From assembly GCA_965203345.1 (NCBI GenBank), contig CBDBCK010000028.1, positions 1,054,001 through 1,118,000 on the forward strand: 64,000 nt of DNA, read 5' to 3'. The notes below the pieces were generated by a model that was not told where the DNA came from, did not search any database, and saw nothing but the letters and a program-made list of their open reading frames with translations. This stretch comes from CBDBCK01 sp965203345. Its GTDB lineage: Bacteria; Chloroflexota; Dehalococcoidia; Lucifugimonadales; Lucifugimonadaceae. This document shows, one piece after another, positions 9,091-17,637 of the stretch (the first letter of the stretch is position 1; every line of letters starts with the position of its first letter). A program made the translations under genes and the position numbers.

Positions 9091-9395
9091 TATCAGTGCC
9101 GGTTCTACTTAGGCACTCAGCGTCTACCTCCAGTAGGAATTTTGTTTGAGGATTTCCAACGATAGCCTGTGAACTTAAGCCTCTTTGATGATATGCATAT
9201 TGCACCGACTTATGCAACTGTCAGGATGCTGCAGGAGAGTGGAGGTTGTTGACCAGATCGTAAATCACTACCGATAGAATGAACCGAACAGGTCTCCTGA
9301 ACCTTCTGTATATAACTGAGGCACCACAGTTTTCGCTTCAGGCATGGCATGAGTGATATAATGACTTGTAAGCATTTATCAAGGAGGTTGATACG
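9091..9395. other. Divergent intergenic region, MFS / sulfurtransferase
   Basis: This 305-bp gap separates two divergent genes. Apart from the extended -10 promoter and ribosome site of the sulfurtransferase, I see no convincing gene, RNA or repeat. An 85-residue minus-strand ORF running into it lacks any recognisable features. Confidence 0.6.
9354..9362 (+). promoter_or_regulatory. Extended -10 promoter of the sulfurtransferase gene
   Basis: TGATATAAT at 9354-9362 is a perfect TGn plus TATAAT extended -10 element, which can act without a good -35 box; none is clear upstream. Transcription would begin near 9369. The AAGGAGG ribosome site at 9381-9387 and ATG at 9396 follow directly. Confidence 0.55.
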
Positions 9396-10256
9396 ATGAA
9401 CGATATTGCAGACCGAGGATACTCCCGACCGGAGGTTTTGGTATCTACCGATTGGCTGAAAAAACAACTGAATAACCCGAATGTTCGAATAGTGGAGTCA
9501 AACGAAGATCCTTTACTTTACAGGTCCGGCCATATAACGGGTGCTGTAGAGATAGATTGGACTGAGGATTTGAACGATCCAATAAGGCGGGATTATCTTG
9601 ACCAAAAGAGGTTCCAATCTTTGATGTCCCGAAAGGGTATATCAAATGATATGACTGTAGTTTTTTACGGAGATAAGAACAATTGGTGGGCCTGCTACGC
9701 TTTCTGGGTATTCCAGCTTTTTGGTCATAAGAATGCAAAAATATTGGATGGAGGCCGTATAAAGTGGGAAAAAGAAGGCGGACCTCTAGTTCGTGACACA
9801 GTTGCGTATCAGGCTACGAACTATACAGCAAGGCCACGTAACGACTCGGCAATACGGGCTTTTAGGGATCAAGTCCGGAAGCACTCAGAGGATGGTGGTG
9901 GGTTAGTGGATGTGCGCAGTCCTCAAGAGTTTTCAGGAGAACGTCTACATATGCCAGATTACCCTAATGAAGGCGCACTTCGCGGGGGTCATATACCAGG
10001 CGCTAAGAACGTCCCATGGGCAATGGCGGCGAATGAGGATGGGACTTTTAAAGATTTTACCTCGTTACGCCGTATATATGAAGAAGAGGCAGGCCTTAAG
10101 CGAGATGAACAGACAATCGCTTACTGCCGTATCGGGGAACGTTCAAGCCATACTTGGTTTGTGTTGAGTTACCTGCTTGGATTTGACGACGTGCTCAACT
10201 ACGATGGTTCTTGGACCGAGTGGGGTAACGCAGTAGGAATGCCTATTGAACGCTGA
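9396..10256 (+). CDS. Thiosulfate sulfurtransferase (two-domain rhodanese), CysA2/SseA type
   Basis: This 286-residue protein has two rhodanese domains (about residues 9-130 and 150-285). The second carries the persulfide cysteine C244 in CRIGERSSH. The CRxGxR active-site loop is that of thiosulfate rather than mercaptopyruvate sulfurtransferases, and the protein resembles mycobacterial CysA2. It would transfer sulfane sulfur from thiosulfate to cyanide or thiol acceptors in the cytoplasm. It has a strong AAGGAGG ribosome site. Its last 11 bases overlap the SufE-like gene, so the persulfide sulfur may pass to iron-sulfur or other cofactor assembly. The partner assignment is inferred. Confidence 0.92.
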   Translation: MNDIADRGYSRPEVLVSTDWLKKQLNNPNVRIVESNEDPLLYRSGHITGAVEIDWTEDLNDPIRRDYLDQKRFQSLMSRKGISNDMTVVFYGDKNNWWACYAFWVFQLFGHKNAKILDGGRIKWEKEGGPLVRDTVAYQATNYTARPRNDSAIRAFRDQVRKHSEDGGGLVDVRSPQEFSGERLHMPDYPNEGALRGGHIPGAKNVPWAMAANEDGTFKDFTSLRRIYEEEAGLKRDEQTIAYCRIGERSSHTWFVLSYLLGFDDVLNYDGSWTEWGNAVGMPIER

Positions 10257-10725
10257 ACCAGCGTCAACGCCGGACGATATCCCCGAACCGTTACGGCGTA
10301 CGCTAGAGACGCTTGACGATTGCGACGAGGATGAACGCGCCGAATACCTTATGGGGCTCTCCGACGACTTTCGTGAACCACCTGATTCCGTAGCAGTAAG
10401 GCCTTATCCTGAATATAAACGAGTACCGAACTGCGAATCAGAAGCGTACGTCTGGGCTAAGGAAAGAGAAGACGGGACTCTTGATTTCTACTTCGCCGTT
10501 GAGAATCCTCAAGGTATTTCAGCACGCGCCGTAGGGGCTATAATGGCAGAGACATTATCGGGGCAGACTCTCAAGAAAGTTTCCGCAGTGCGGCCAGATA
10601 TAGTGGACAGGATGTTTGGGAGACGTCTTTCAATGGGGAAAGGTGAAGGTTTGCGAGGGATGGTTGGTATGGCCGTGAGAGAAGCTAAAAAGAGGCTTTC
10701 TGAAACGGGTAGTACCTATTCATAA
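10246..10725 (+). CDS. SufE-like iron-sulfur assembly / sulfur acceptor protein
   Basis: This 159-residue protein matches the SufE/CsdE fold. After an acidic N-terminus comes the P-N-C-x-S-E-x-x-V-W segment holding the expected sulfur-accepting cysteine (C63 counting from the TTG), then A-x-A-V-G-A-I-M-A-E-T-L-S-G at about 95-108. SufE takes persulfide sulfur from a desulfurase. Here the gene overlaps a thiosulfate sulfurtransferase instead. It starts at TTG 10246 inside the upstream gene, with AGGA 7 bases before it. No SufS or SufBCD is in the window. The family call is solid; the pairing as a relay is inference. Confidence 0.85.
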   Translation: MNAEPASTPDDIPEPLRRTLETLDDCDEDERAEYLMGLSDDFREPPDSVAVRPYPEYKRVPNCESEAYVWAKEREDGTLDFYFAVENPQGISARAVGAIMAETLSGQTLKKVSAVRPDIVDRMFGRRLSMGKGEGLRGMVGMAVREAKKRLSETGSTYS

Positions 10726-10826
10726 AACACTCAACATAAGAGCCTGTATTCGATTTAGGCTAGGCCTATAAGTTACAGATCACGTCAATTCTACCGGCTC
10801 GGTCAGAAGGAAAAATAACAGCCTAG

Positions 10827-11273
10827 TTATCGGCGACGGGTGGTTGTCCTGCCCATATCGTCTACAACCCTTTTGGTGGGTTTCAGGTCGCTTGCACTTG
10901 TTATCTCTATGCGATTGCCGTCGGGATCTATTAGATAAACGTAACGTTGTCCATCGTGCCGTTGCCCAGGACCGTCGGCAATATGCACGCCACGTTCACT
11001 GAGTATCTCCATAGCTTCGTCAAAATTCTCCACCTCAAGCGCTACATGCCATCCTGGTGATATGCCGTTTTTCTGCGATGGTTCTATCAGATGCACCATT
11101 GACTTCTCTTCCGTTTCGGTCCATACGATATTACTGTTATCGACCATAGAAGGCCTCAAAGCAAGTCCTAATATATCCCTATAAAAAGGTAATGCCCGTT
11201 TTCGGTCACTTATGGGCACACCTATGTGGTTTATTCTCTTGATTCTCAGTTTACGAGGCGACTCTTGTTCCAT
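10827..11273 (-). CDS. VOC superfamily (glyoxalase/bleomycin resistance/dioxygenase) protein
   Basis: This 148-residue single-module vicinal-oxygen-chelate protein keeps the likely metal ligands: a His in INHIGVP near the start, a His in the central WHVALEV strand, and the Glu in GNRIEI near the end. The layout fits small lactoylglutathione lyase- or methylmalonyl-CoA epimerase-like enzymes, but the substrate cannot be assigned. It follows the RidA gene (17-bp gap) on the same strand as fumC, so the three may form an operon fumC-ridA-VOC. The C-terminal tail is basic and probably disordered. Confidence 0.82.
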   Translation of the reverse strand: MEQESPRKLRIKRINHIGVPISDRKRALPFYRDILGLALRPSMVDNSNIVWTETEEKSMVHLIEPSQKNGISPGWHVALEVENFDEAMEILSERGVHIADGPGQRHDGQRYVYLIDPDGNRIEITSASDLKPTKRVVDDMGRTTTRRR

Positions 11274-11290
11274 TTTCTTATCCCTTATCG

Positions 11291-11785
11291 TTATGAGATT
11301 TTGGCTTCAAATATTCCTTCTATCTCAACTGCTATTCCTCCTGGGAGACTGCTCATACCAACCGCTGATCTGGCATGTCGTCCTGCTTCACCGAATACTT
11401 CAACTAGCAGATCGGAGCATCCATTTATCACCGTTGGATGTTCAGTGAAGTCCGGGTCTGCGTTTACCATACCAGCAAGCTTTATCGCTTTTTCAACCCT
11501 GTTCAGGCTCCCTAGGTGCTCCCTCAATAGAGCAAGCATAGAGAGGCCTATTGAACGTGCCGCGGTAATCCCTTCCTCTATTGTTAGATCTCGTCCAAGT
11601 TTGCCCACTATCGAGTTTCCCTCTTCGTCTTTTGGGCCAAGACCGCAAGTATATAACAACAAACGGGCTTCTTTAGAGACTGGGTCGTATATCTCCACAG
11701 TGCTTACTGGTATGTAGTTGCCCATCGGAGCAGAGACCTGAGGAATTATCAAACCTAACTCCCTGAGTTTGTTTTCTATGTTCAT
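11291..11785 (-). CDS. RidA/YjgF family protein
   Basis: This 164-residue protein belongs to the RidA/YER057c/UK114 family, in the longer subgroup with an N-terminal L-R-E-L-G-L-x-x-P...P-x-G-x-Y block. The C-terminal ARSAVGMSSLPGGIAVEIEG carries the conserved Arg and Glu that bind enamine/imine intermediates in true RidA. It probably deaminates reactive enamines made by PLP enzymes, many of which are in this window. It lies 44 bp downstream of fumC on the same strand. Cytoplasmic; exact substrate unknown. Confidence 0.85.
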   Translation of the reverse strand: MNIENKLRELGLIIPQVSAPMGNYIPVSTVEIYDPVSKEARLLLYTCGLGPKDEEGNSIVGKLGRDLTIEEGITAARSIGLSMLALLREHLGSLNRVEKAIKLAGMVNADPDFTEHPTVINGCSDLLVEVFGEAGRHARSAVGMSSLPGGIAVEIEGIFEAKIS

Positions 11786-11829
11786 TGTTTCGTTTCCTTT
11801 GTGTGATATGGTTTCAGATGATGGAAGCC

Positions 11830-13251
11830 TTACCCTCCGCTCGCGGACATAGCGGGGTTAGGTTCGGTCATTGACGTTGGATCCAAGATTTTGTATAGTT
11901 CGTCGGAGGAAAGAGCCGTTCTTTGCTCTGCTACCTCTCGTATGGTTTTACCCATTTCAGCCGCTTCCTTTGCTATCGCTGCTGTAGCGTCATAACCTAT
12001 TACAGGAGCGAGCGCCGTACATATCGCAAGCCCTCGTTCCACCATTGCCGGACCTCTATCCGTCGCCATCAATCCATTTATGCACTGCTTTGTCAAGTTT
12101 GAACAGGAATTAGTGAGGAGCGATATACTTTCTAAGATGTTGCGGGCGGCTACGGGTAGCATGGTGTTGAGCTCAAAGACACCTGCTTGTCCTGCTGTCA
12201 CTATGACAGCGTCATTTCCTATGACTTGAGCGCAAGCCATAGCCGCAGACTCTGCAATGACAGGGTTGATTTTACCCGGCATTATGGATGATCCTGGCTG
12301 TACTTCGGGCAAATATATCTCACCTATGCCTGCTCGAGGGCCGGAGCCAAGCCACCGGATATCGTTGGCTATTTTTAAAAGACTTACTGCAAAAGTCCTC
12401 AGTACGCCTGAGGTCATCACTATACTATCAATCGTTGCTTGAGCATGGAAATGGTTAATGGTTTCCCGAAGGTTCAAGCCCGTAGCGTTGTTTAATCTCT
12501 CTATTACCCTGCCGGCAAACTCAGGATGAGAGCCTATCCCCGTGCCAACAGCGGTGCCGCCAAGTGCCACAAAGCGCAGCTCCTCTATTGCAAAGCTCAC
12601 CCGTCTTTTAGACTCAGATATCTGTCCCGCGTAGCCGCCAAATTCTTGTCCTAAACGTATAGGTGTCGCGTCTTGTAGGTGAGTGCGCCCCGTCTTTATA
12701 ACATCCCAGAACTGCTTCGATTTGGCCTCTAGTGCGGTTTCAATCTCGGACATAGCCGGAAGCAGGTGATCTGTTATATCTTGTGCCGCTGTCATGTGAA
12801 TTGCTGTGGGTATGACGTCGTTTGAGGACTGGCATTTATTTACGTGATCGTTTGGATGGATAGGATCACGCGATCCTCTTACCCCGCCTAACTTCTCTAT
12901 AGCAACGTTAGCTATGACCTCGTTTGTGTTCATATTCGTAGAAGTGCCGGATCCCGTCTGAAATACGTCTACCACGAAGTGATCGTCAAATTTACCATCT
13001 GCTACCCTAGCTGCGGCCTCCGATATCGCGTCCGCCAGCCTGCGATCAAGCAAACCTAGATCAGCGTTTGTTTCAGCAGCAGCCTTTTTTATTAAGCCAA
13101 GCGAACGTATGAAGTCGCGTCCAAACCGAGAGCGGCTTATCGGGAAATTGAGTCTCGCTCGCTCTGTGCCTGCTCCGTAGTAGACGGAGTCTGGGAGTTC
13201 AAGCGCTCCCATCGAGTCTCTTTCAAGACGTTTTTTTTGTTCTTCAGCCAA
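11830..13251 (-). CDS. fumC: Class II fumarate hydratase
   Basis: This 473-residue enzyme interconverts fumarate and L-malate in the TCA cycle. The fumarase/aspartase signature GSSIMPGKINPV is at 320-331, the catalytic His is in GRTHLQDATP (H191), and the substrate-binding blocks GSGTSTNMNTNEV (100-112) and NDHVNKCQSSND (134-145) are intact. The A-site and length fit FumC rather than aspartase. It leads a probable operon with RidA and VOC genes. Malate made here could join that from the malate synthase at 21.6 kb. Confidence 0.95.
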   Translation of the reverse strand: MAEEQKKRLERDSMGALELPDSVYYGAGTERARLNFPISRSRFGRDFIRSLGLIKKAAAETNADLGLLDRRLADAISEAAARVADGKFDDHFVVDVFQTGSGTSTNMNTNEVIANVAIEKLGGVRGSRDPIHPNDHVNKCQSSNDVIPTAIHMTAAQDITDHLLPAMSEIETALEAKSKQFWDVIKTGRTHLQDATPIRLGQEFGGYAGQISESKRRVSFAIEELRFVALGGTAVGTGIGSHPEFAGRVIERLNNATGLNLRETINHFHAQATIDSIVMTSGVLRTFAVSLLKIANDIRWLGSGPRAGIGEIYLPEVQPGSSIMPGKINPVIAESAAMACAQVIGNDAVIVTAGQAGVFELNTMLPVAARNILESISLLTNSCSNLTKQCINGLMATDRGPAMVERGLAICTALAPVIGYDATAAIAKEAAEMGKTIREVAEQRTALSSDELYKILDPTSMTEPNPAMSASGG

Positions 13252-13408
13252 TAGTCATCTAGCATAGGAAAGGTAAACAGCTACTGCTAATCTTATAACG
13301 ATATCCTCATATAATCAACTTCTAATCTTCTACCGGCACAGGATTACAGGTATATTGTCTTGCAGCCTAAAGCCATAGCAGGAGGCCTCAAACTAACTTA
13401 GAAGTTTC

Positions 13409-13801
13409 TTACTTGTCGTTTTTCCGGTCGTACTCCTCAAATGTCTTTTGAGCAGCAGCCAAGGCGTTTACCGCCGCTGGGTATCCGCCGTAGAAAAGCA
13501 TCTGGGTTATTATCTCTACTATCTGCTCTTTGCTCCATCCGTAGTTCAAAGCTCCAGTGATGTGTCCGGGCAACTGATTGGGTTTATCAAGAGCCACAAG
13601 CGCTGCCACTGTGCAGAGGCTTCTTATACGACCTTCAACGGCCGGCCGCTGATATATTTTGCCAAAGAGGACGGCATTTATGGCCTCAAACACGTCATCT
13701 ACGGGCTTCGTCGCTTCAGGCATCTTGGGTTCACCGTTGTAGTACCATTCACGCCATTGGTGAGCCTTTGCCGCTAATGTTTCCAGACTTTGTTCGGTCA
13801 T
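13409..13801 (-). CDS. Carboxymuconolactone decarboxylase family protein
   Basis: This 130-residue protein has the helical CMD/AhpD fold, with the family core R-S-L-C-T-V-A-A-L-x-A-L, then L-P-G-H-I-x-G-A-L-N-Y-G and E-I-I-T-Q-M-L-F-Y-G-G-Y-P-A-A. It lacks a CxxC pair, so it resembles gamma-carboxymuconolactone decarboxylase-like proteins rather than the AhpD peroxidase. The true substrate is unknown. A GGAGG ribosome site precedes the ATG, and a 24-bp interrupted palindrome (13816-13839) lies just upstream, where an operator would be expected. Confidence 0.85.
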   Translation of the reverse strand: MTEQSLETLAAKAHQWREWYYNGEPKMPEATKPVDDVFEAINAVLFGKIYQRPAVEGRIRSLCTVAALVALDKPNQLPGHITGALNYGWSKEQIVEIITQMLFYGGYPAAVNALAAAQKTFEEYDRKNDK

Positions 13802-13815
13802 TTTTTCCTCCGTGT

Positions 13816-13839
13816 ATATCTTTATGTATACAAAGATAT
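13816..13839. promoter_or_regulatory. Interrupted palindrome upstream of the CMD gene (candidate operator)
   Basis: Perfect 8-bp arms ATATCTTT (13816-13823) and AAAGATAT (13832-13839) flank ATGTATAC. The site lies 15 bp before the CMD start codon and within 100 bp of the divergent isomerase gene. Its symmetry and position fit a dimeric repressor site; the regulator is unknown. Confidence 0.4.
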
Positions 13840-13905
13840 CTTAGGTATAGTTGAGATAGTTCAGATGATAGACTCTAAGGAAACTTATACTTTCAGGAGG
13901 TCACA

Positions 13906-14838
13906 TTGAGATTCTGTTATGCCCACCGTAACTTTGCCTTATATCCCCAATTGCTGAGCTATCGAGACCTTAAGCCGGAAGATTACACTCCGAAATTCCT
14001 CTCCAAAGTAAAACAGCTAGGGTTTGATTCTTTGGAAGTGGGAGTTGAAGTCCTTGAAAGAGCGGGAAATGACAAGTCCGGAGTAACACAATTCTCAAAT
14101 AAGCTGGCAGATTTTGAGTTGAAAGTGGGAGCTGTTAGGTCTGGAGGTTCTCTTATAGACGCAAGAATAGCCCGCAACAACAGAGAACGTCTTCTGAAAG
14201 CGGTTGACCTTGCTGCATGGTCAGGTGCGCAGGTAGTGAATGGCTCGATCAGTGCCCCTGCACGGTACCCTGGTCATCCCCCGGGTTCTCTTCCAGCGAG
14301 CTCTAGCGGCTGGCCCATTTCCCAAGACTCGTCGCGCGATGCTAGGCTGTGGACTTTTGAAAGCCTGTCCAGGATTTATCGCAAAGCGTCTGAGAAGGCA
14401 GCAACGGCTGGTGTAGAGATATCGCTTGAAGTTCATCAAAATTCTCCTGTAGATAACTCATGGTCGGCTCTGATGATTCACGAAATGGTAGACCACCCCA
14501 ATTTCGGCATAAATCCAGATCTGGGGAATATATTGTGGAATTATGACGTTCCTGAAGAAAGTGCTGAGGACACCATACGAACACTGGCTCCTATATCCAA
14601 TTATTGGCACTGCAAGAACCTCGTGCGCGTCTATCATCCGGAAAACAATAGATCGGTCTTTATACGCGTTCCTTTGCAGGATGGGGAGATAGATTATCGC
14701 TTTGCCGTGGCTGCTCTTGCGGATGCCGGCTACTCCGGGTACATGGCAATTGAAGGAGCTTGGGGCGGTGATCAATGGTACGCAGACTCACAATCTATAG
14801 ACTACGCGAAGAAACTTTGGGCAGAAGTGGAACGATAA
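13906..14838 (+). CDS. Sugar phosphate isomerase/epimerase (xylose isomerase-like TIM barrel)
   Basis: This 310-residue TIM-barrel protein is of the AP endonuclease 2 / xylose isomerase-like family. Expected metal-site residues are seen in order: Glu in SLEVHQN, Asp in GINPDLGN, His in YWHCKNL and Glu in AIEGAWGG near the C-terminus. Members isomerise or epimerise keto-sugars, inosose or hydroxypyruvate; the substrate here is open. The TTG start at 13906 is chosen because an AGGAGG (13895-13900) lies 5 bases upstream. It is divergent from the CMD gene and shares the candidate operator region. Confidence 0.83.
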   Translation: MRFCYAHRNFALYPQLLSYRDLKPEDYTPKFLSKVKQLGFDSLEVGVEVLERAGNDKSGVTQFSNKLADFELKVGAVRSGGSLIDARIARNNRERLLKAVDLAAWSGAQVVNGSISAPARYPGHPPGSLPASSSGWPISQDSSRDARLWTFESLSRIYRKASEKAATAGVEISLEVHQNSPVDNSWSALMIHEMVDHPNFGINPDLGNILWNYDVPEESAEDTIRTLAPISNYWHCKNLVRVYHPENNRSVFIRVPLQDGEIDYRFAVAALADAGYSGYMAIEGAWGGDQWYADSQSIDYAKKLWAEVER

Positions 14839-15033
14839 CCCTGAACTGAAAGTCTTTTGGCTACCTGCCCCCACTCCTAAATTTTATGCCCAGGTGCAGA
14901 TGTACGAAGTACATTGGTTAAGCTATCTGACACATTGATAGAAACCCGTTTGATCCACTACTGGACTCCCCAAATTCAGGAATCGGGCTAGACGCTGCAG
15001 TGCAGAATCACACCCTTGCCCTGTTGTCCGCTG

Positions 15034-15525
15034 TCAGCGACGTATGGCCTCTCCGTTCTTAAATGTGCTTAGGTCTGTGCCTGTTCTGACCGTCATCCAG
15101 ACTATAGCGGCTACGCCTAATATCAGTGCCCATGTACCGGCAAGGGCGGAAAGTCCTTCACGCGGCACACTGTCCCCTATAAAAAAGAAGATAGCAGTAA
15201 CCCCTCCAAAAACGGCCGTCTTCAGTATCAGAGAATACATCAGCAACCGGAATTGACGATCTACGTGAGTTACTTCTGTCTCGGAATAGGAACTGAGACG
15301 CAAACGCGTCGCTGACACGCTCATAACCTCTAATATGTACAGTGCGAGCGCTACAAATATGAGAGCGTTTGCCAAAGATAAGTTACCATAATCATAAACC
15401 TCTACAGCATCCCGCAGTATAAGCCCCACTATACCAAGCACACCCACTATGATTTCTCCAAGCATAAGACTGTAGTAAGAACCGTTTATCAGACGTGCTC
15501 CAAAAGAAATAGATATTGTCATCAT
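15034..15525 (-). CDS. Uncharacterised four-helix membrane protein
   Basis: I do not recognise this 163-residue protein. It has four clear hydrophobic helices (about residues 18-36, 50-67, 92-115 and 124-143) with short polar loops and a hydrophilic C-terminus, so it should be an integral membrane protein. The loop between helices 2 and 3 is rich in Ser, Thr and Arg. It is divergent from the NHL cluster, 100 bp away. No enzymatic motif is visible. Confidence 0.65.
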   Translation of the reverse strand: MMTISISFGARLINGSYYSLMLGEIIVGVLGIVGLILRDAVEVYDYGNLSLANALIFVALALYILEVMSVSATRLRLSSYSETEVTHVDRQFRLLMYSLILKTAVFGGVTAIFFFIGDSVPREGLSALAGTWALILGVAAIVWMTVRTGTDLSTFKNGEAIRR

Positions 15526-15625
15526 ACCTTGACTGCTTAAGTTATTGCCTCCATAAGTTCAAAACAAAGTGTACACTATGCGCAGATGATTTCCGCGTTA
15601 TAACCCCAGAAGAGGATATGATCTA

Positions 15626-16582
15626 ATGACAATGGTACAAGTTTCCTTACCGCAATACGAGCCTTTAGAATACTGGGCTAAAATCCCTCTCGGCATAACT
15701 TTCAGAGGAGACGCCACCTCAGTGGCTGTTGACTCTTCAGACAATGTGTACGTGTTCAACAGAGGTTCACACCCTTTAGTTGTGCTGGATCCAGAAGGCA
15801 AGGTGATACGGTGGTTGCAAGATGACGTATTTATCCGCCCACACGGCGTCTTCATAGATCGGCAGGACAACATATATTTGGTAGACGATGGAGGGCACTT
15901 CGTGCAGAAACGCTCGCCAGAAGGTACTCTGCTTTGGACGTTGGGTCAACCCGGTATTCCGGCTCCATGGCAGGAGGGCGAACCGTTCAATAAACCTACA
16001 GACGTTGCGGTGCATCCGGTTTCAGGTGACGTATTCATCACTGATGGTTACGGCAACTCTCGAGTTCATAAGTTCGATTCGGGCGGCAAGCATATCTTCT
16101 CTTGGGGACGTCCCGGTACGAAACCCGGAGAGTTTAGCTTACCTCACAATATAGCAATATTGGGAGATGACAGAGTAGTTGTTGCAGATAGAGAGAATTT
16201 CCGACTCCAGATATTTACTTTGGACGGAGAGTTTGTTGATCAGCACCATGTTTATCACCCAATGTCCGTTACCACCGCCGGAAGAGGCAAATCACTTATG
16301 TACGTCGGTGAAATGGGACCGCCACCAGTGCAACATGGTGTACCGAACTTGGGTAATAGAATAACCATTATGTCTGATTCTGGAGAGAGACTGGACTCAT
16401 TCGGCGCCTCTCTACCAGGGAACGGTCCGGATCAGTTCGTCGCTCCTCACGGTATAGCTGTTGATTCAAAGCTGAATGTATACATCGCGGAAGTAGCTTG
16501 GACTTACTGGTGGTCCAGGCAACCTCAACCTGCGCCGGGCGAATTTGTCTCACTACGCAAGTGGATACCAAAAAAACAGTAA
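15626..16582 (+). CDS. NHL repeat beta-propeller protein 1
   Basis: This 318-residue protein is built of about six NHL repeats, each with the D-x-x-x-N-[VI]-Y-V or similar strand (DSSDNVYVFNRG, DRQDNIYLVDDGG, DVFITDGYGNSRVHKF, DSKLNVYIAEV). The set resembles the lyase domain of peptidylglycine alpha-amidating enzymes, whose catalytic and metal-binding residues lie between blades. No signal peptide or anchor is seen, so it is probably cytoplasmic, unlike many NHL proteins. It is the first of three tandem paralogues on one strand. Function unknown; a hydrolase/lyase or scaffold role are both possible. Confidence 0.85.
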   Translation: MTMVQVSLPQYEPLEYWAKIPLGITFRGDATSVAVDSSDNVYVFNRGSHPLVVLDPEGKVIRWLQDDVFIRPHGVFIDRQDNIYLVDDGGHFVQKRSPEGTLLWTLGQPGIPAPWQEGEPFNKPTDVAVHPVSGDVFITDGYGNSRVHKFDSGGKHIFSWGRPGTKPGEFSLPHNIAILGDDRVVVADRENFRLQIFTLDGEFVDQHHVYHPMSVTTAGRGKSLMYVGEMGPPPVQHGVPNLGNRITIMSDSGERLDSFGASLPGNGPDQFVAPHGIAVDSKLNVYIAEVAWTYWWSRQPQPAPGEFVSLRKWIPKKQ

Positions 16583-16609
16583 CTAATCAAGTCAAACCTG
16601 CATAAACAA

Positions 16610-16625
16610 GCCCTGCGTTCAGGGC
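16610..16625 (+). other. Intercistronic hairpin between NHL genes 1 and 2
   Basis: A perfect 6-bp stem GCCCTG/CAGGGC closes a CGTT tetraloop 28 bp after the first NHL stop. No T-run follows, so it is not a normal intrinsic terminator. It may protect or process the NHL mRNA, or mean nothing. Confidence 0.45.
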
Positions 16626-16647
16626 AACTTGAGGAGATATTCAAAAA

Positions 16648-17592
16648 ATGAAACAAATAACACCTGAAACCCGTTTCGCCCCCGTTCCTTTATGGGCTAA
16701 ACTACCACATCCGATGAGGTTCAAAGAGGCCACTTCCGTTACAGTAGATAGTGAGGACTCCGTTTATGTCTTCAACAGGGGAACCGATCCTTTGATAGTG
16801 TTTGACCGGAACGGGGAGTTCCTTGAATCATGGGGACAAGGTGAGTTCGACCGAGCACATGGTATACGAACTGACTCGGAGGATAACCTGTATCTCATAG
16901 ATGATCTTGGTCACTTTGTCGATAAGCGAGCACAGGATGGCAAGCTGATTTTCCGGATAGGGGAGCGCGGTGCTGCCGCGGAATGGCAAGGCGGTGAACC
17001 TTTTAATCGGCCAACCGACGTAGCGATTCATCCTAAAACAGGCGACCTATTTGTTTCCGACGGTTACGGCAATTCCCGGATTCACAAGTACGACAACAAC
17101 GGCAAATACATTAAGTCTTGGGGGTCTCCTGGCTCGGATCCAGGGCAATTCAGCCTGCCGCACAACATAGCTATGGTTGGTGATGACCAAATAGTGGTAT
17201 GTGATAGAGAGAATTTCCGGCTTCAGTTTTTTGATACCGAGGGGAACTTCGTCAAGCAAGTGCATGCCCATCGACCAATGTCTATTGCATCGGTGAAGCA
17301 CAATACGGGGACATATCTATACGTAGGAGAAGGAGGCGCGCCGCCTGTTCAAGAAGGAGTACCTAATCTCGGTCTTAGGGTTGCTATATTGGACGAAGAA
17401 GGCAATGAGATAACAGCATTCGGCAACCCAAGTGGCGGAGAAGCTCCTGATCAATTTATCGCCCCACACGGTATAGCAGTGGACTCCAACGGTAGTGTAT
17501 ACGTTGCAGAGGTATCTTTTACCGCTTACGGCTCGCTCCAAAATCCTCAGCGTGAAGTGGTGAGTTTTCGTAAATGGGAAATAGTGGGCTAA
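16648..17592 (+). CDS. NHL repeat beta-propeller protein 2
   Basis: This 314-residue protein is a close paralogue of the preceding one. Blades align throughout: DSEDSVYVFNRGTDPL, DSEDNLYLIDDLGHFV, DLFVSDGYGNSRIHKY, LPHNIAM...CDRENFRLQFF, and DSNGSVYVAEV near the end. The G-Y-G-N-S-R and R-E-N-F-R segments match NHL 1 at the same places, pointing to conserved function rather than neutral repeats. A GAGGAG ribosome site precedes the ATG. There is no export signal. It lies 65 bp downstream of NHL 1 and is probably co-transcribed. Confidence 0.85.
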   Translation: MKQITPETRFAPVPLWAKLPHPMRFKEATSVTVDSEDSVYVFNRGTDPLIVFDRNGEFLESWGQGEFDRAHGIRTDSEDNLYLIDDLGHFVDKRAQDGKLIFRIGERGAAAEWQGGEPFNRPTDVAIHPKTGDLFVSDGYGNSRIHKYDNNGKYIKSWGSPGSDPGQFSLPHNIAMVGDDQIVVCDRENFRLQFFDTEGNFVKQVHAHRPMSIASVKHNTGTYLYVGEGGAPPVQEGVPNLGLRVAILDEEGNEITAFGNPSGGEAPDQFIAPHGIAVDSNGSVYVAEVSFTAYGSLQNPQREVVSFRKWEIVG

Positions 17593-17637
17593 ACACATAT
17601 TTGATAATGTTGCACAACTGGAAATGAGACACGAATA

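Noticed and set aside
9210..9467. 85-codon minus-strand ORF into the sulfurtransferase gene
   Set aside because: Overlaps a well-supported gene antisense and shows no domain or ribosome site.
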